The notes under the pieces were generated by a model that worked only from the letters and a program-made list of their open reading frames with translations, did not search any database and was not told the DNA's origin. Position numbers and translations under genes: made by a program. Source: DATBGZ01 sp036557785 (lineage in GTDB: Bacteria; Actinomycetota; Actinomycetes; Mycobacteriales; Micromonosporaceae). Taken from it: a stretch of 35,514 nucleotides of DNA. Position 1 is the stretch's first letter. Every line of letters begins with the position of its first letter. Where the stretch lies: positions 1 through 35,514 of the forward strand of contig DATBGZ010000067.1 of the NCBI GenBank assembly GCA_036557785.1, read 5' to 3'. Shown here piece after piece: positions 17,515 through 24,394 of the stretch.

Positions 17515-19278
17515 ATGAGAGGACGTCACCGCAACCCCGGTCTGGGCAGGAGTGCCCGGATCGCCGTGGTGGTGCTCGTGCTCGGGCTCGTGGCCGGCGG
17601 GGGCGCATTCGGGGCCTTGCGGTACCTGTCCAGCGGTTGTTCCGACCAGACGCGGCTGACCGTCGGGGCCGCGCCCGAGATCGTCCCAGCACTGCAGCAT
17701 GCGGCCGACCGCTGGGCCGCCGGCGCGAGCGCCAACCGGCAGTGTGTGTCGGTCAGCGTCGTGGCCGCGGCGCCGGTCGACGTCGCCCTCGCCCTCGCGA
17801 ACAGCAGTGGCGTGCGGATGACCGGCCTGAGCCCACTCGGCACACCATCTCCCGATGGCAGCCCTCCGCCGGCGCCGCCAACCCCGGCGGCGGCGCCGAC
17901 CTTCGATGTCTGGGTGCCGGACTCCTCGACCTGGCTGTCCCGGGTCCGTACGGCTGCCCCCAGCCTGGTTCCGGCCGATGCCCGTTCGATCGCGACGAGC
18001 CCCGTGGTTCTGGCCATGCCCGAGAAGACCGCGCAGGGGCTCGGCTGGTGGCCGGACCACATGCCGACCTGGAGCACGCTGCTGGGTCTGCTGACCTCCG
18101 GCGCGCACCTGAACGTGGGCATCGTCGCGCCCAGCCGTGACGCGGCCGGTCTATCGAGCCTCATCGCGCTCGACTCGGCCGCCGAGTCGCTCGGTGTCAC
18201 CGGCTCCGAGGCGAAGGTGGCGGTGTCGCTGGCTCTCCATGACGACGAGGTGCCGGCGGAGTCGGACCTGCTCTCCAAGTTCCCGGGGTCGACCGACGAC
18301 GCCGCGATGGCCGCCGGGCTGACCGCCGCTCCGCTCGCCGAGCACTCGCTGATCGCCTATGACGCCCAGTCGCCGGCGGTGCGCCTGGCGGCGCTGTACG
18401 TGGACCCGGCCCCGGAGGCGCTGGACTACCCGTACGCCGTCATGCCCACGGCAACCGGCGAGCGGGCACGGCTCGCGACCCAACTGCGCGACTCGTTGAC
18501 CGGCGACGACTATGTGGCGGACCTCGGCAGCGCCGGCCTGCGCGGCGCCGACGGGTTGGCCCGGTTCCCGGCGCTGCCCGGCTCACCGGCGACGATCACG
18601 ACCAAGCCGCTCGACGGCACAGTGGTGGCCGACGTCCTCACGACGTGGGTCTCGCTGGCTCGACCCTCCCGCATGCTCGCGGTAATGGATGTATCAGGCT
18701 CGATGTCTACCCCGGTGCCTACGGCGGCCGGCAAGACACGGGCCGAGGTCGCGATCGATGCCGCCCGACGGGGTCTGGGCCTGTTCCCCGACTCCTGGTC
18801 GGTCGGGCTGTGGACGTTCTCGACCAATCTCGACGGCAACAAGGACTACCTGCAGTTGCTGCCGATCCGGCCGATGCCCGAGCAGCGGCCGAACCTGGAG
18901 CATGCCCTGCAGACCATCAAGCCCATCCCGCAGGGCGACACGGGTCTGTATGACACGGTGCTCGCCGCGTATCAGACGGTCCAGCAGGGTTGGGATCCCG
19001 CGTCGGTCAACTCGGTGGTGCTGCTCACCGACGGCCAGAACGACGACGCCAACGGCATCACGCTCAACCAACTGATCTCGTCGCTGAAGGCCGTCATGGA
19101 CCCGCGGTACCCGGTCCAGGTGATCATCGTCGCCATCGGAGACCAGGTGAGCCTGCCCGACCTGAATAAGATCACCAATACGACCGGTGGCCACACCTTC
19201 CCAGCGAGCGACCCGAGCCAGATCGACAAGATCTTCCTCGACGCGCTGTTGGTGCGGCCGGACACACCCGCCGCCTGA
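17515..19278 (+). CDS. Substrate-binding and VWA domain-containing membrane/secreted protein
   Basis: 587 residues from ATG 17515; AGAGGGG precedes it, and ATG 17512 is equally possible. A positively charged start and one hydrophobic helix (SARIAVVVLVLGLVAGGGAFGAL) act as signal anchor. Residues about 60-370 look like a type-2 periplasmic solute-binding fold (LTVGAAPEIVPALQHAADRW, FDVWVPDSSTWLSRV, SPVVLAMPEKTAQGLGWWPD). Residues about 385-570 are a von Willebrand A domain with a complete MIDAS: Asp392-x-Ser-x-Ser (DVSGSMS), Thr476 in QGDTGLYDT and Asp506 in LLTDGQND. Proteins of this two-domain design are common in actinobacteria, without a settled function; metal-dependent protein binding at the cell surface is inferred. 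The first residues upstream of 17512 look non-coding. Confidence 0.88.
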   Translation: MRGRHRNPGLGRSARIAVVVLVLGLVAGGGAFGALRYLSSGCSDQTRLTVGAAPEIVPALQHAADRWAAGASANRQCVSVSVVAAAPVDVALALANSSGVRMTGLSPLGTPSPDGSPPPAPPTPAAAPTFDVWVPDSSTWLSRVRTAAPSLVPADARSIATSPVVLAMPEKTAQGLGWWPDHMPTWSTLLGLLTSGAHLNVGIVAPSRDAAGLSSLIALDSAAESLGVTGSEAKVAVSLALHDDEVPAESDLLSKFPGSTDDAAMAAGLTAAPLAEHSLIAYDAQSPAVRLAALYVDPAPEALDYPYAVMPTATGERARLATQLRDSLTGDDYVADLGSAGLRGADGLARFPALPGSPATITTKPLDGTVVADVLTTWVSLARPSRMLAVMDVSGSMSTPVPTAAGKTRAEVAIDAARRGLGLFPDSWSVGLWTFSTNLDGNKDYLQLLPIRPMPEQRPNLEHALQTIKPIPQGDTGLYDTVLAAYQTVQQGWDPASVNSVVLLTDGQNDDANGITLNQLISSLKAVMDPRYPVQVIIVAIGDQVSLPDLNKITNTTGGHTFPASDPSQIDKIFLDALLVRPDTPAA

Positions 19279-19295
19279 CCGCGCAACGTGCGCGG
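19279..19295 (+). terminator. Short GC hairpin directly after the VWA gene
   Basis: CCGCGC (19279-19284) pairs with GCGCGG (19290-19295) over an AACGT loop immediately after the stop. No U-run follows. A second small stem, TCACC-GTC-GGTGA, lies at 19300-19312. Plausible weak terminator. Confidence 0.35.
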
Positions 19296-19445
19296 CGTGT
19301 CACCGTCGGTGAGCGCCGCGGGCGGTTGGCGCCCCCTGACGAGTGACGGCATCGACGATGTCACCGATATCAGGCTCGGTGCTGCTGCGTCCCACGGTCA
19401 CGCTCTGACCGCTGTGACCACGGACCGTACTCAGGGGATTGCGAA

Positions 19446-19474
19446 TTGTCATAGTGTGATTGCCACCATATAAG
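19446..19474 (+). promoter_or_regulatory. Sigma-70-type promoter for the transglycosylase-like gene
   Basis: TTGTCA (19446-19451) and TATAAG (19469-19474) are separated by exactly 17 bases, inside the most AT-rich patch of this part of the window. The predicted transcription start near 19481 coincides with a 7-bp stem: GGTTCAA (19481-19487) and TTGAACC (19508-19514). Confidence 0.6.
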
Positions 19475-19563
19475 GCATAGGGTTCAAATACGATTTACGC
19501 CTTTACCTTGAACCGATGCATCCATCCCCCAATCATCGGATTTCTGACAGAAGGCCCGCGGAT

Positions 19564-20334
19564 GTGGGGCGCCACCGCCGGAAGGCGGAGCGGGCCTGGT
19601 TGCCAACACCGCAGACCCTGCGCCGCGCCGCCAAGAGCCGGACGGCCCTCGGGGCGTGCGTCCTCGCATGCCTCGGGCTGGCCGCGACCACGAGCGAGCT
19701 GAGCCACGCGTCGCCGGGTGCGCCCATGGTCGCCTCGGCGGTCCTCGGCGACGGGTCAGTCGGTGTTCAGCGCAGCCCCGGTACGTTCGGCGGGGCCCTG
19801 GCCGATGCCCAGGCGGCGGGCGCGGGGATCGTGCTCGACCCGGCCACGGGCGAGCCGACCCAGGTCGAGTCCGCGCCGCCTCCGCCGCCCACGCCAGTGG
19901 CCGGGCTCAACCAGACCCAGATGGACAACGCATGGAAGATCGTCCAGGCCGGGCAGGGCATGGGCCTGCCGGCGCGGGCGTTCGTGATCGCCGTGGCGAC
20001 CGCGATGCAGGAGTCGAACCTCTACAACCTCGCGAGCAGCCGCGTGCCGTCGTCGTACAACTACCCCCACGAGGGCAGCGGCTCCGATCACGACTCGGTC
20101 GGGCTGTTCCAGCAGCGCGCGAGCTCCGGCTGGGGCCGGGTCGCGCAGCTCATGGACCCGACCTACGCGGCGACCGCCTTCTACTCGGCGCTGCAGAAGG
20201 TGCCGGGTTGGCAGTCGATGGCCCTGACCTGGGCTGCCCAACGCGTCCAGCGCTCGGCCTACCCGTACGCGTATGCCAAGCACGAGTCCCGGGCGCAGGC
20301 CGTGGTCGACGCCCTCGTCGGCACGTCCCCCTGA
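19564..20334 (+). CDS. Secreted lytic-transglycosylase-like protein
   Basis: 256 residues from GTG 19564, supported by AGAAGG nine bases upstream. ATG 19516 is in frame but has no Shine-Dalgarno and would add 16 unconvincing residues. A basic N-region and hydrophobic segment (TALGACVLACLGLAATTSELSHA) form a signal peptide. A Pro-rich spacer is followed by a lysozyme-like domain: GLPARAFVIAVATAMQESNL (the Glu of MQESNL is the likely catalytic acid), HDSVGLFQQRASSGWG, then AQRVQRSAYPYAYAKHESRAQAVVDAL. This domain is frequent in secreted actinobacterial cell-wall proteins, where it is thought to cleave peptidoglycan; activity here is inferred. The neighbouring VWA gene also encodes a surface protein. 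Expression probably comes from the promoter at 19446-19474. Confidence 0.8.
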   Translation: MGRHRRKAERAWLPTPQTLRRAAKSRTALGACVLACLGLAATTSELSHASPGAPMVASAVLGDGSVGVQRSPGTFGGALADAQAAGAGIVLDPATGEPTQVESAPPPPPTPVAGLNQTQMDNAWKIVQAGQGMGLPARAFVIAVATAMQESNLYNLASSRVPSSYNYPHEGSGSDHDSVGLFQQRASSGWGRVAQLMDPTYAATAFYSALQKVPGWQSMALTWAAQRVQRSAYPYAYAKHESRAQAVVDALVGTSP

Positions 20335-20361
20335 GGCCGGGCGGTCCGTTCCGCGCCCGTC

Positions 20362-20377
20362 CCACCCCGCCGGGTGG
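20362..20377 (+). terminator. Small stem-loop between the transglycosylase-like and SMP-30 genes
   Basis: CCACCC (20362-20367) pairs with GGGTGG (20372-20377) over a CGCC tetraloop, 28 bases after the upstream stop. It ends right at the AGGA Shine-Dalgarno of the next gene. It could be a weak terminator or modulate translation of the next gene. Confidence 0.3.
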
Positions 20378-20391
20378 CAGGATGCTCCACT

Positions 20392-21234
20392 GTGGAGATC
20401 TTCGACAGCCGCGCCAGTGGGCTCGCTGAGGCGCCGTGGTACGACGAGCGGACCGGTCGCGTCGGTTGGGTGGACATCGTGGGCGCTCGGGTGCTCTGGC
20501 GCGACCTGGGCACCGGCGCGACCGGCGAGCAGGCGACCTCCGACCAGGTCTCGGCGGCGGTGCCGCGCTCGAACGGCGGTCTGGTGCTGCTGCTCGCGAC
20601 CGGTCCGGTGCTCGCCGACCCGGACTGGGCATTGACACCTCTCGAACCATACGACGACCCGGAGCCGGGCGTCGCCGTGCGAACCAACGACGCGAAGGCC
20701 GACCCGGCTGGCCGGCTCTGGTTCGGCACCATGGCACGGGACCACACCAGCCCGCGGGGTGCGCTCTACCGGCTCGACCCCGGCGAGACGGCCGCCCGCC
20801 GGATGGTCTCCGGCGTGACGATCTCCAACGGCCTGGGCTGGTCGGGGCAGCGCATGTACTACGTGGACACACCGACCAATCGCGTGGACATATTCGATTA
20901 CGACGAGACGACCGGACAGATCGAGGGCCGCCGGCCGTTCGTCGAGGTGCCGAAGCCCGACGGGCTCTGCGTCGACGCGCAGGGGTGCGTCTGGGTCGCG
21001 GTCTGGGGCAGCGGCACCCTGCGCCGGTACACGCCCGACGGCGAGATCGACCGCGAGCTGCGCCTCCCGACGCCGCAGGTGACCTCGTGCGCGTTCGCCG
21101 GCCCCGACTACCGGATGCTCGTCATCACCACCGGCGCCGAGTTCGGCACGCTCGGCGAGCCCGGGGCAGGTCAGGTCTACGTCGAGCGGCTCGCCGACGT
21201 CGCGGGCCGGCCCGTGGACCGCTTCGCCGGCTGA
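20392..21234 (+). CDS. SMP-30/gluconolactonase/LRE family protein
   Basis: 280 residues from GTG 20392, with AGGA nine bases upstream. Six-bladed beta-propeller of the SMP-30 family. The metal-site residues fall in the expected order: Glu13 in LAEAPWYD, Asn99 in VRTNDAKADPAGRLWFGTM, Asn146 in VTISNGLGWS and Asp190 in PKPDGLCVDAQG. Family members hydrolyse sugar lactones (gluconolactone and relatives) with a divalent metal in the cytoplasm. The precise lactone is not deducible. The start codon lies inside a perfect CTCCAC-T-GTGGAG palindrome (20385-20397), which may be coincidental. It converges on the VOC gene with five bases between stops. Confidence 0.93.
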   Translation: MEIFDSRASGLAEAPWYDERTGRVGWVDIVGARVLWRDLGTGATGEQATSDQVSAAVPRSNGGLVLLLATGPVLADPDWALTPLEPYDDPEPGVAVRTNDAKADPAGRLWFGTMARDHTSPRGALYRLDPGETAARRMVSGVTISNGLGWSGQRMYYVDTPTNRVDIFDYDETTGQIEGRRPFVEVPKPDGLCVDAQGCVWVAVWGSGTLRRYTPDGEIDRELRLPTPQVTSCAFAGPDYRMLVITTGAEFGTLGEPGAGQVYVERLADVAGRPVDRFAG

Positions 21235-21239
21235 GCGGG

Positions 21240-21977
21240 TCAGGGCTGGAAGATGAGGCAGAAGGGGTGGCCCGAGGGGTCAGTGTAGACGCGGAAGTCC
21301 TCGCCCTCGCCGGGCACGCGGCTGGCCCCGAGCGCCAGCACCTGCCGCTCCGCCTCGTCGACGTCGGCCACGTCGACGTCGAGGTGCGCCTGCAAGGAGC
21401 TCGCCGGGTCGGGCCACTGTGGACGGACGTAGCGCTCGACCTTCTGGAACATCACGGTGGCGGCGTCGTTGCCGACGAGCACGCCCGGTTCGCCCTCCCA
21501 CTGCACCGACATGCCGAGCAGGTCGGCGTAGAAGCGCCCGAGCGGGCCCGGCTCGTCGGTGTCGATCGTGATGGCGAACATCCCCATCGGCTCCGCCACG
21601 CCATCACCGGCGCCCTCGCGGCGACACAGGTCGAACGGGTGCCCCGCCGGATCGGCGAGGGTGACCCAGGCCGACCCCTCGGCCTCGGTCGCCGCCAGAC
21701 GGGTGGCCCCGAGCTCGACCGCGCGGGATGCCGCCGCCTCGTGGTCGGGCACGAGCAGATCGAGGTGCATCTGCTGTGGGTGGTCCGGATCGGGCCACCC
21801 GGGCGGCACGTGCTCGGGTGCGGGCTGCAGGCTGACCCGCCGCCCGTCCGGCAGTTGCAGCACGGTGAACCCCGGGTCGTCGTTGCGGATGCGCCAGCCG
21901 GTCAGCGTCTGGTAGAAGGCACCGAGCCGAGGGACGTCCGCCACATCGAAGATCACGTTGTACAGGCTCCCGATCAT
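21240..21977 (-). CDS. VOC family protein with two glyoxalase-like domains
   Basis: About 245 residues from ATG 21977 (MIGSLYNVIFDVADVPRLGAFYQ). GTG 22007 would extend it by ten residues and neither start has a good Shine-Dalgarno. Two tandem beta-alpha-beta-beta-beta VOC units are visible: residues 1-125 (ending DPAGHPFDLCRRE) and 135-245 (starting MFAITIDTDEPGPLGRFYADLLG, ending DPSGHPFCLIF). Each unit contains the paired His/Asp or Glu positions usual for the fold (HLDLLVPD, HLDVDVAD). Such two-domain proteins in actinobacteria are mostly of unknown substrate: glyoxalase, dioxygenase or drug-binding. The 5' end faces the kinase-like gene across about 55 bases. Confidence 0.9.
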   Translation of the reverse strand: MIGSLYNVIFDVADVPRLGAFYQTLTGWRIRNDDPGFTVLQLPDGRRVSLQPAPEHVPPGWPDPDHPQQMHLDLLVPDHEAAASRAVELGATRLAATEAEGSAWVTLADPAGHPFDLCRREGAGDGVAEPMGMFAITIDTDEPGPLGRFYADLLGMSVQWEGEPGVLVGNDAATVMFQKVERYVRPQWPDPASSLQAHLDVDVADVDEAERQVLALGASRVPGEGEDFRVYTDPSGHPFCLIFQP

Positions 21978-22032
21978 GGGCGGAACGTTACCGCCCGGCA
22001 CCGACACAAGCGGTGGCGACCAGAATGTCCGG

Positions 22033-22656
22033 ATGCGGATCCGGCCGGTCTCCCACGAGGCGCTCGTGGCCCGGGTCGTGGCGCGGATCGCCTCGATGCC
22101 GGACTGGGTCCGGGTAGCCGTGGACGGGGCGGACGCGGCCCGCCCGGGCGAGCTGGCCGACGCGCTCGCCGGGCCGTTGCGCGAGCGGGGGCGGCCGACC
22201 GTACGGGTCCGGGCCGAGGATCACCTGCGGGCCGCGTCGCTGCGCTTCGAGCGGGGCCGGGAAGACCCGGACAGCTTCTACGAGGACTGGCTGGACGCGG
22301 CCGGCCTGGTCCGGGAGGTGCTCGACCCGCTCGGTCGGGGCGGAGACGGTCGCATCCGGCCGGTGCGTTTCGACGCCCGCAACGACCGGGCCAGCCGCGC
22401 AGGCTTCGTCGCCGTGGCGCCCGGCACGGTCCTGTTGCTGAGTGGACCGTTGCTGCTCGGCCGCGGCCTGCCGCTGGAGCTGACCGTGCACCTCGAGCTC
22501 GGTGCGGCGGCCCTGGCCCGCCGCACGCCCCCGGCGCTCGCCTGGACGCTGCCGGCGTACGAGCGGTACGCGACCGAGGTGCAGCCCGGGGCGTGGGCGG
22601 ATCTGGTGGTCCGGGTCGACGACCCCCGTCATCCGGCCGTTATCGAACGTGATTGA
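22033..22656 (+). CDS. Uridine-kinase-like protein lacking the Walker A lysine
   Basis: 207 residues from ATG 22033. The overall order follows uridine kinase/phosphoribulokinase-type P-loop proteins: a first strand VRVAVDGA at residues 26-33, AGPLRERGRPTVRVRAEDHLRAASLRFE, a substrate-like DPDSFYEDWLDAAGLVREVLDPLG, TVLLLSGPLLLGRGLP and a late HLELGAAALARR. However, the expected G-x4-G-K-S/T loop reads GADAARPG (residues 32-39), with no lysine or Ser/Thr. Seen: family-like scaffold. Inferred: loss of nucleotide phosphoryl transfer, or a divergent loop. It is followed by a strong bidirectional terminator. Its function is unknown. Confidence 0.78.
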   Translation: MRIRPVSHEALVARVVARIASMPDWVRVAVDGADAARPGELADALAGPLRERGRPTVRVRAEDHLRAASLRFERGREDPDSFYEDWLDAAGLVREVLDPLGRGGDGRIRPVRFDARNDRASRAGFVAVAPGTVLLLSGPLLLGRGLPLELTVHLELGAAALARRTPPALAWTLPAYERYATEVQPGAWADLVVRVDDPRHPAVIERD

Positions 22657-22688
22657 TATCCTGACGACCCACCGGACCGCGACGACGA

Positions 22689-22722
22689 GAGGGCGCCCTC
22701 CCGAACCCGGAAGGGCGCCCTC
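22689..22722. terminator. Strong bidirectional terminator between convergent genes
   Basis: GAGGGCGCCCT (22689-22699) and AGGGCGCCCTC (22712-22722) form a perfect 11-bp stem with a 12-base loop, between the stops at 22656 and 22738. Confidence 0.8.
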
Positions 22723-22737
22723 GTGACGTGTCGCTGG

Positions 22738-23400
22738 TCAGCCGTTGCCGCCGCCGCCTCCGGCGGAGACCGTCAGGACGATCGGCGTCGAACCGACGAC
22801 GGCTGTCCCTTCGCCGGGGTTGACGCTGATGACGACCTTCCCGTCGTCGGCTGAGGTGGCGTCCTGCCCGTTGTCGAGAACCACCGTGACGTTGGTGAAG
22901 CCGGCACCGGAGAGGATCACCTTCGCCTCGGCCGCGGTCTTGCCCGTCACCGTCGGAATGGTGATCGTCGTCGGGCCGGTGGTCACGGCCGGCGTGGTGA
23001 CCGCTGGCGTGGTGACGGCCGGAGTCGTGACCGGGGGCGTCGTGACCACGGCCGGGGTGCTCGTCGCCGGTGGCGTTGGCTGGTTGTCGTCCTTCTTCCC
23101 CACGAACAGGTAGTAGAGGACGCCGCCGAGGCACAGCAGCAGGAGCAGCAGCACGAGCAAGCCGAGCAGGATGTAACGGCGGCGCCGCCTGGCCTCCTCC
23201 TCATCGTCCTCGCCTGTCTGGGCCGGTGTCGCCGCGCCCGGTGTGGCCGACGAGGGCGGCACAGCGGGCGGGGGTGGCGGTGTCAGGGGCGCGGCCGGCG
23301 GCGCGGGTGTGGCTGGCTGCGCCGGTGGCGGAGGGGTGGCCGGGAGCGGAGGGTTGGTGGGTGGTTCATCCGACAGTCCCGGGTTCTGCTGATCCGACAC
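22738..23400 (-). CDS. PASTA-domain single-pass membrane protein
   Basis: 220 residues from GTG 23400; AAAGGG lies six bases upstream. A cytoplasmic Pro-rich part (about 1-80) ends in DDEEEARRRRR. One membrane helix follows (YILLGLLVLLLLLLCLGGVLYYLFVG), then a Thr/Pro/Val stalk with VTTPA repeats and one PASTA-type domain: ITIPTVTGKTAAEAKVILSGAGFTNVT through STPIVLTVS. PASTA domains usually bind muropeptides or uncross-linked peptidoglycan in Ser/Thr kinases and PBPs. Here there is no kinase or transpeptidase domain, so a free-standing cell-wall sensor or anchor is inferred. The frame stays open upstream to 23712, including an ATG at 23523, but that extension overlaps repeats and palindromes and looks non-coding. 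Confidence 0.83.
   Translation of the reverse strand: MSDQQNPGLSDEPPTNPPLPATPPPPAQPATPAPPAAPLTPPPPPAVPPSSATPGAATPAQTGEDDEEEARRRRRYILLGLLVLLLLLLCLGGVLYYLFVGKKDDNQPTPPATSTPAVVTTPPVTTPAVTTPAVTTPAVTTGPTTITIPTVTGKTAAEAKVILSGAGFTNVTVVLDNGQDATSADDGKVVISVNPGEGTAVVGSTPIVLTVSAGGGGGNG
22979..23053 (-). repeat. 15-bp coding tandem repeats in the PASTA protein stalk
   Basis: Five 15-base units starting at 22979, 22994, 23009, 23024 and 23039, of the type GTGGTGACGGCCGGC, encode VTTPA-like pentapeptides on the minus strand. All units keep frame. Confidence 0.85.
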
Positions 23401-23417
23401 GTGGAGCCCTTTCGATT

Positions 23418-23471
23418 CCCTGGTAAACGGCAAGTCCCTGGTGAACGGCGAGTCACTGGTGACCGGATGAT
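23418..23471. repeat. Three 18-bp direct repeats 5' of the PASTA gene
   Basis: Units at 23418-23435, 23436-23453 and 23454-23471 share the pattern C(C/A)CTGGT(A/G)A(A/C)CGG; the first two differ at only two positions and the third is more diverged. They are contiguous and end about 17 bases from the predicted start codon, so they lie in the 5' leader or promoter. Confidence 0.75.
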
Positions 23472-23589
23472 CGCGCGGGCTGAGCGACGGCGACCTCGGC
23501 GCAGTGATCGACCGACCCTTCATGATGGCGTTCCCCACCGCCGCGGTCACTCGCCCACAGGTCGCGGTGAACTCCACCGTTCGGCCGAG

Positions 23590-23616
23590 TGTCAAGCGTC
23601 GGTTCCGGGCTTGACA
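23590..23616. promoter_or_regulatory. Inverted repeat TGTCAAGC-N11-GCTTGACA with outward -35-like boxes
   Basis: The 8-base arms are perfectly complementary. TTGACA reads on the minus strand at 23595-23590 and on the plus strand at 23611-23616. No good -10 box is seen 16-18 bases away on either strand, so an operator is as likely as a promoter. Confidence 0.45.
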
Positions 23617-23737
23617 GGTGCTATCAGCGCGGCCGGGCGCCGACGTGCCCGTACGGTAGGGCCTGCACGAAGATCCGGCTACTGGCCGTTCGGCCCATGC
23701 AAGATCCGACACATCGGCTGTTCCGGACGAAACGACA

Positions 23738-23773
23738 GGGCCCCGGGCCCGGCGTGTGCCGGGTCCGGGACCC
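23738..23773 (-). terminator. Strong rho-independent-type terminator of the 158-residue membrane-protein gene
   Basis: A 16-bp stem (23738-23753 with 23758-23773) closes on a four-base loop. The two imperfections become G-U pairs only in minus-strand RNA, and that strand continues TGTCGTTTCG. This fits termination of the gene ending at 23785. Confidence 0.8.
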
Positions 23774-23784
23774 CCCGTAACAGG

Positions 23785-24261
23785 TCAGCCGCGCTTGGCG
23801 ACCGATGTGCCGATGCCGACGATCCACCCGACGATCAGGCCGTAGGTGCCCCCCTGGGAGAGCGCGTCCAGGCCCCCGCTGAACGTCGAGCCGTTGCCTC
23901 CGGCGATGAAGTAGGTGATGAATGCCGAGAGCGCGGCGGAGAGGATCACCGCGACCCAGCCCACGACAAAGCCAACCCCCGCGGAACCTATGCCCTTGGC
24001 CAATATGGCGAGGATGCCGAACACGATCGCGATGATCAGGATCGCGCGTAGCTCCCGTGCCACGAACGTCGCCATCGACGCGCTGCCCTTCGTGAACAAC
24101 CAGTGCGGCCAGGTCAGCCAGTTGAGCAGTGACCCGATCGCGCCGTTGGGATTCACGTTCTTCGGGTTGTGAATCCAGTCGTAGAACGGCGGGTTGGCGA
24201 AGACGATGACCAGGATCGCAGTGATGATCGCTCCCACGACGGGGATTGGTCGTTTGGACAT
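23785..24261 (-). CDS. Small multipass membrane protein, unknown function
   Basis: 158 residues, ATG 24261. About four membrane helices: PVVGAIITAILVIVFANPPF, ELRAILIIAIVFGILAILAK, AGVGFVVGWVAVILSAALSAFITYF and GGTYGLIVGWIVGIGTSVAK. A loop after helix 1 has NPKNVNPNGAIGSLLNWLTWPHWLF. No catalytic motif is seen and I do not recognise a named family. A promoter with TATGAT lies just upstream and a strong terminator just downstream, so it is likely a single-gene transcript. Confidence 0.75.
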   Translation of the reverse strand: MSKRPIPVVGAIITAILVIVFANPPFYDWIHNPKNVNPNGAIGSLLNWLTWPHWLFTKGSASMATFVARELRAILIIAIVFGILAILAKGIGSAGVGFVVGWVAVILSAALSAFITYFIAGGNGSTFSGGLDALSQGGTYGLIVGWIVGIGTSVAKRG

Positions 24262-24294
24262 GGCGACACGTTATCGATCTCGGCGCGTCCGCGC

Positions 24295-24322
24295 ATCATA
24301 CGAATGTCTCCCGCGGTGCAAA
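24295..24322 (-). promoter_or_regulatory. Promoter for the 158-residue membrane-protein gene
   Basis: On the minus strand TTTGCA (24322-24317) and TATGAT (24300-24295) are separated by 16 bases. The predicted start is about 26 bases before ATG 24261. No clear Shine-Dalgarno is seen in the short leader. Confidence 0.45.
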
Positions 24323-24394
24323 CCCCGCGTATGTACCCAAATCAGTACGAGGGGTGTACAGTTATCAGTCCGCCACTATTCAATCGGCCCTGTG

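Larger units (their letters stand above)
23401..23737. other. Long non-coding gap with repeats and palindrome upstream of the PASTA gene
   Basis: No gene is convincing here. It contains three 18-bp direct repeats (23418-23471) just upstream of the PASTA start, and a perfect inverted repeat TGTCAAGC-N11-GCTTGACA (23590-23616) with a TTGACA -35-like box on each strand. A CCGTACGG octamer lies at 23649-23656. Open frames through it have actinobacterial shadow-type composition. Confidence 0.55.

Noticed and set aside
19481..19490. GGTTCAAATA resembling a tRNA T-loop
   Set aside because: No acceptor, D or anticodon stems could be drawn around it; it belongs to the 5' stem-loop.
19279..19515. Possible c-di-AMP (ydaO-type) riboswitch before the transglycosylase-like gene
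   Set aside because: The conserved riboswitch segments were not found, and the best promoter lies downstream of most of this stretch.
23401..23712. N-terminal extension of the PASTA protein
   Set aside because: The GTG 23400 start has a good ribosome-binding site; the extension runs through direct repeats and a palindrome and lacks conserved character.
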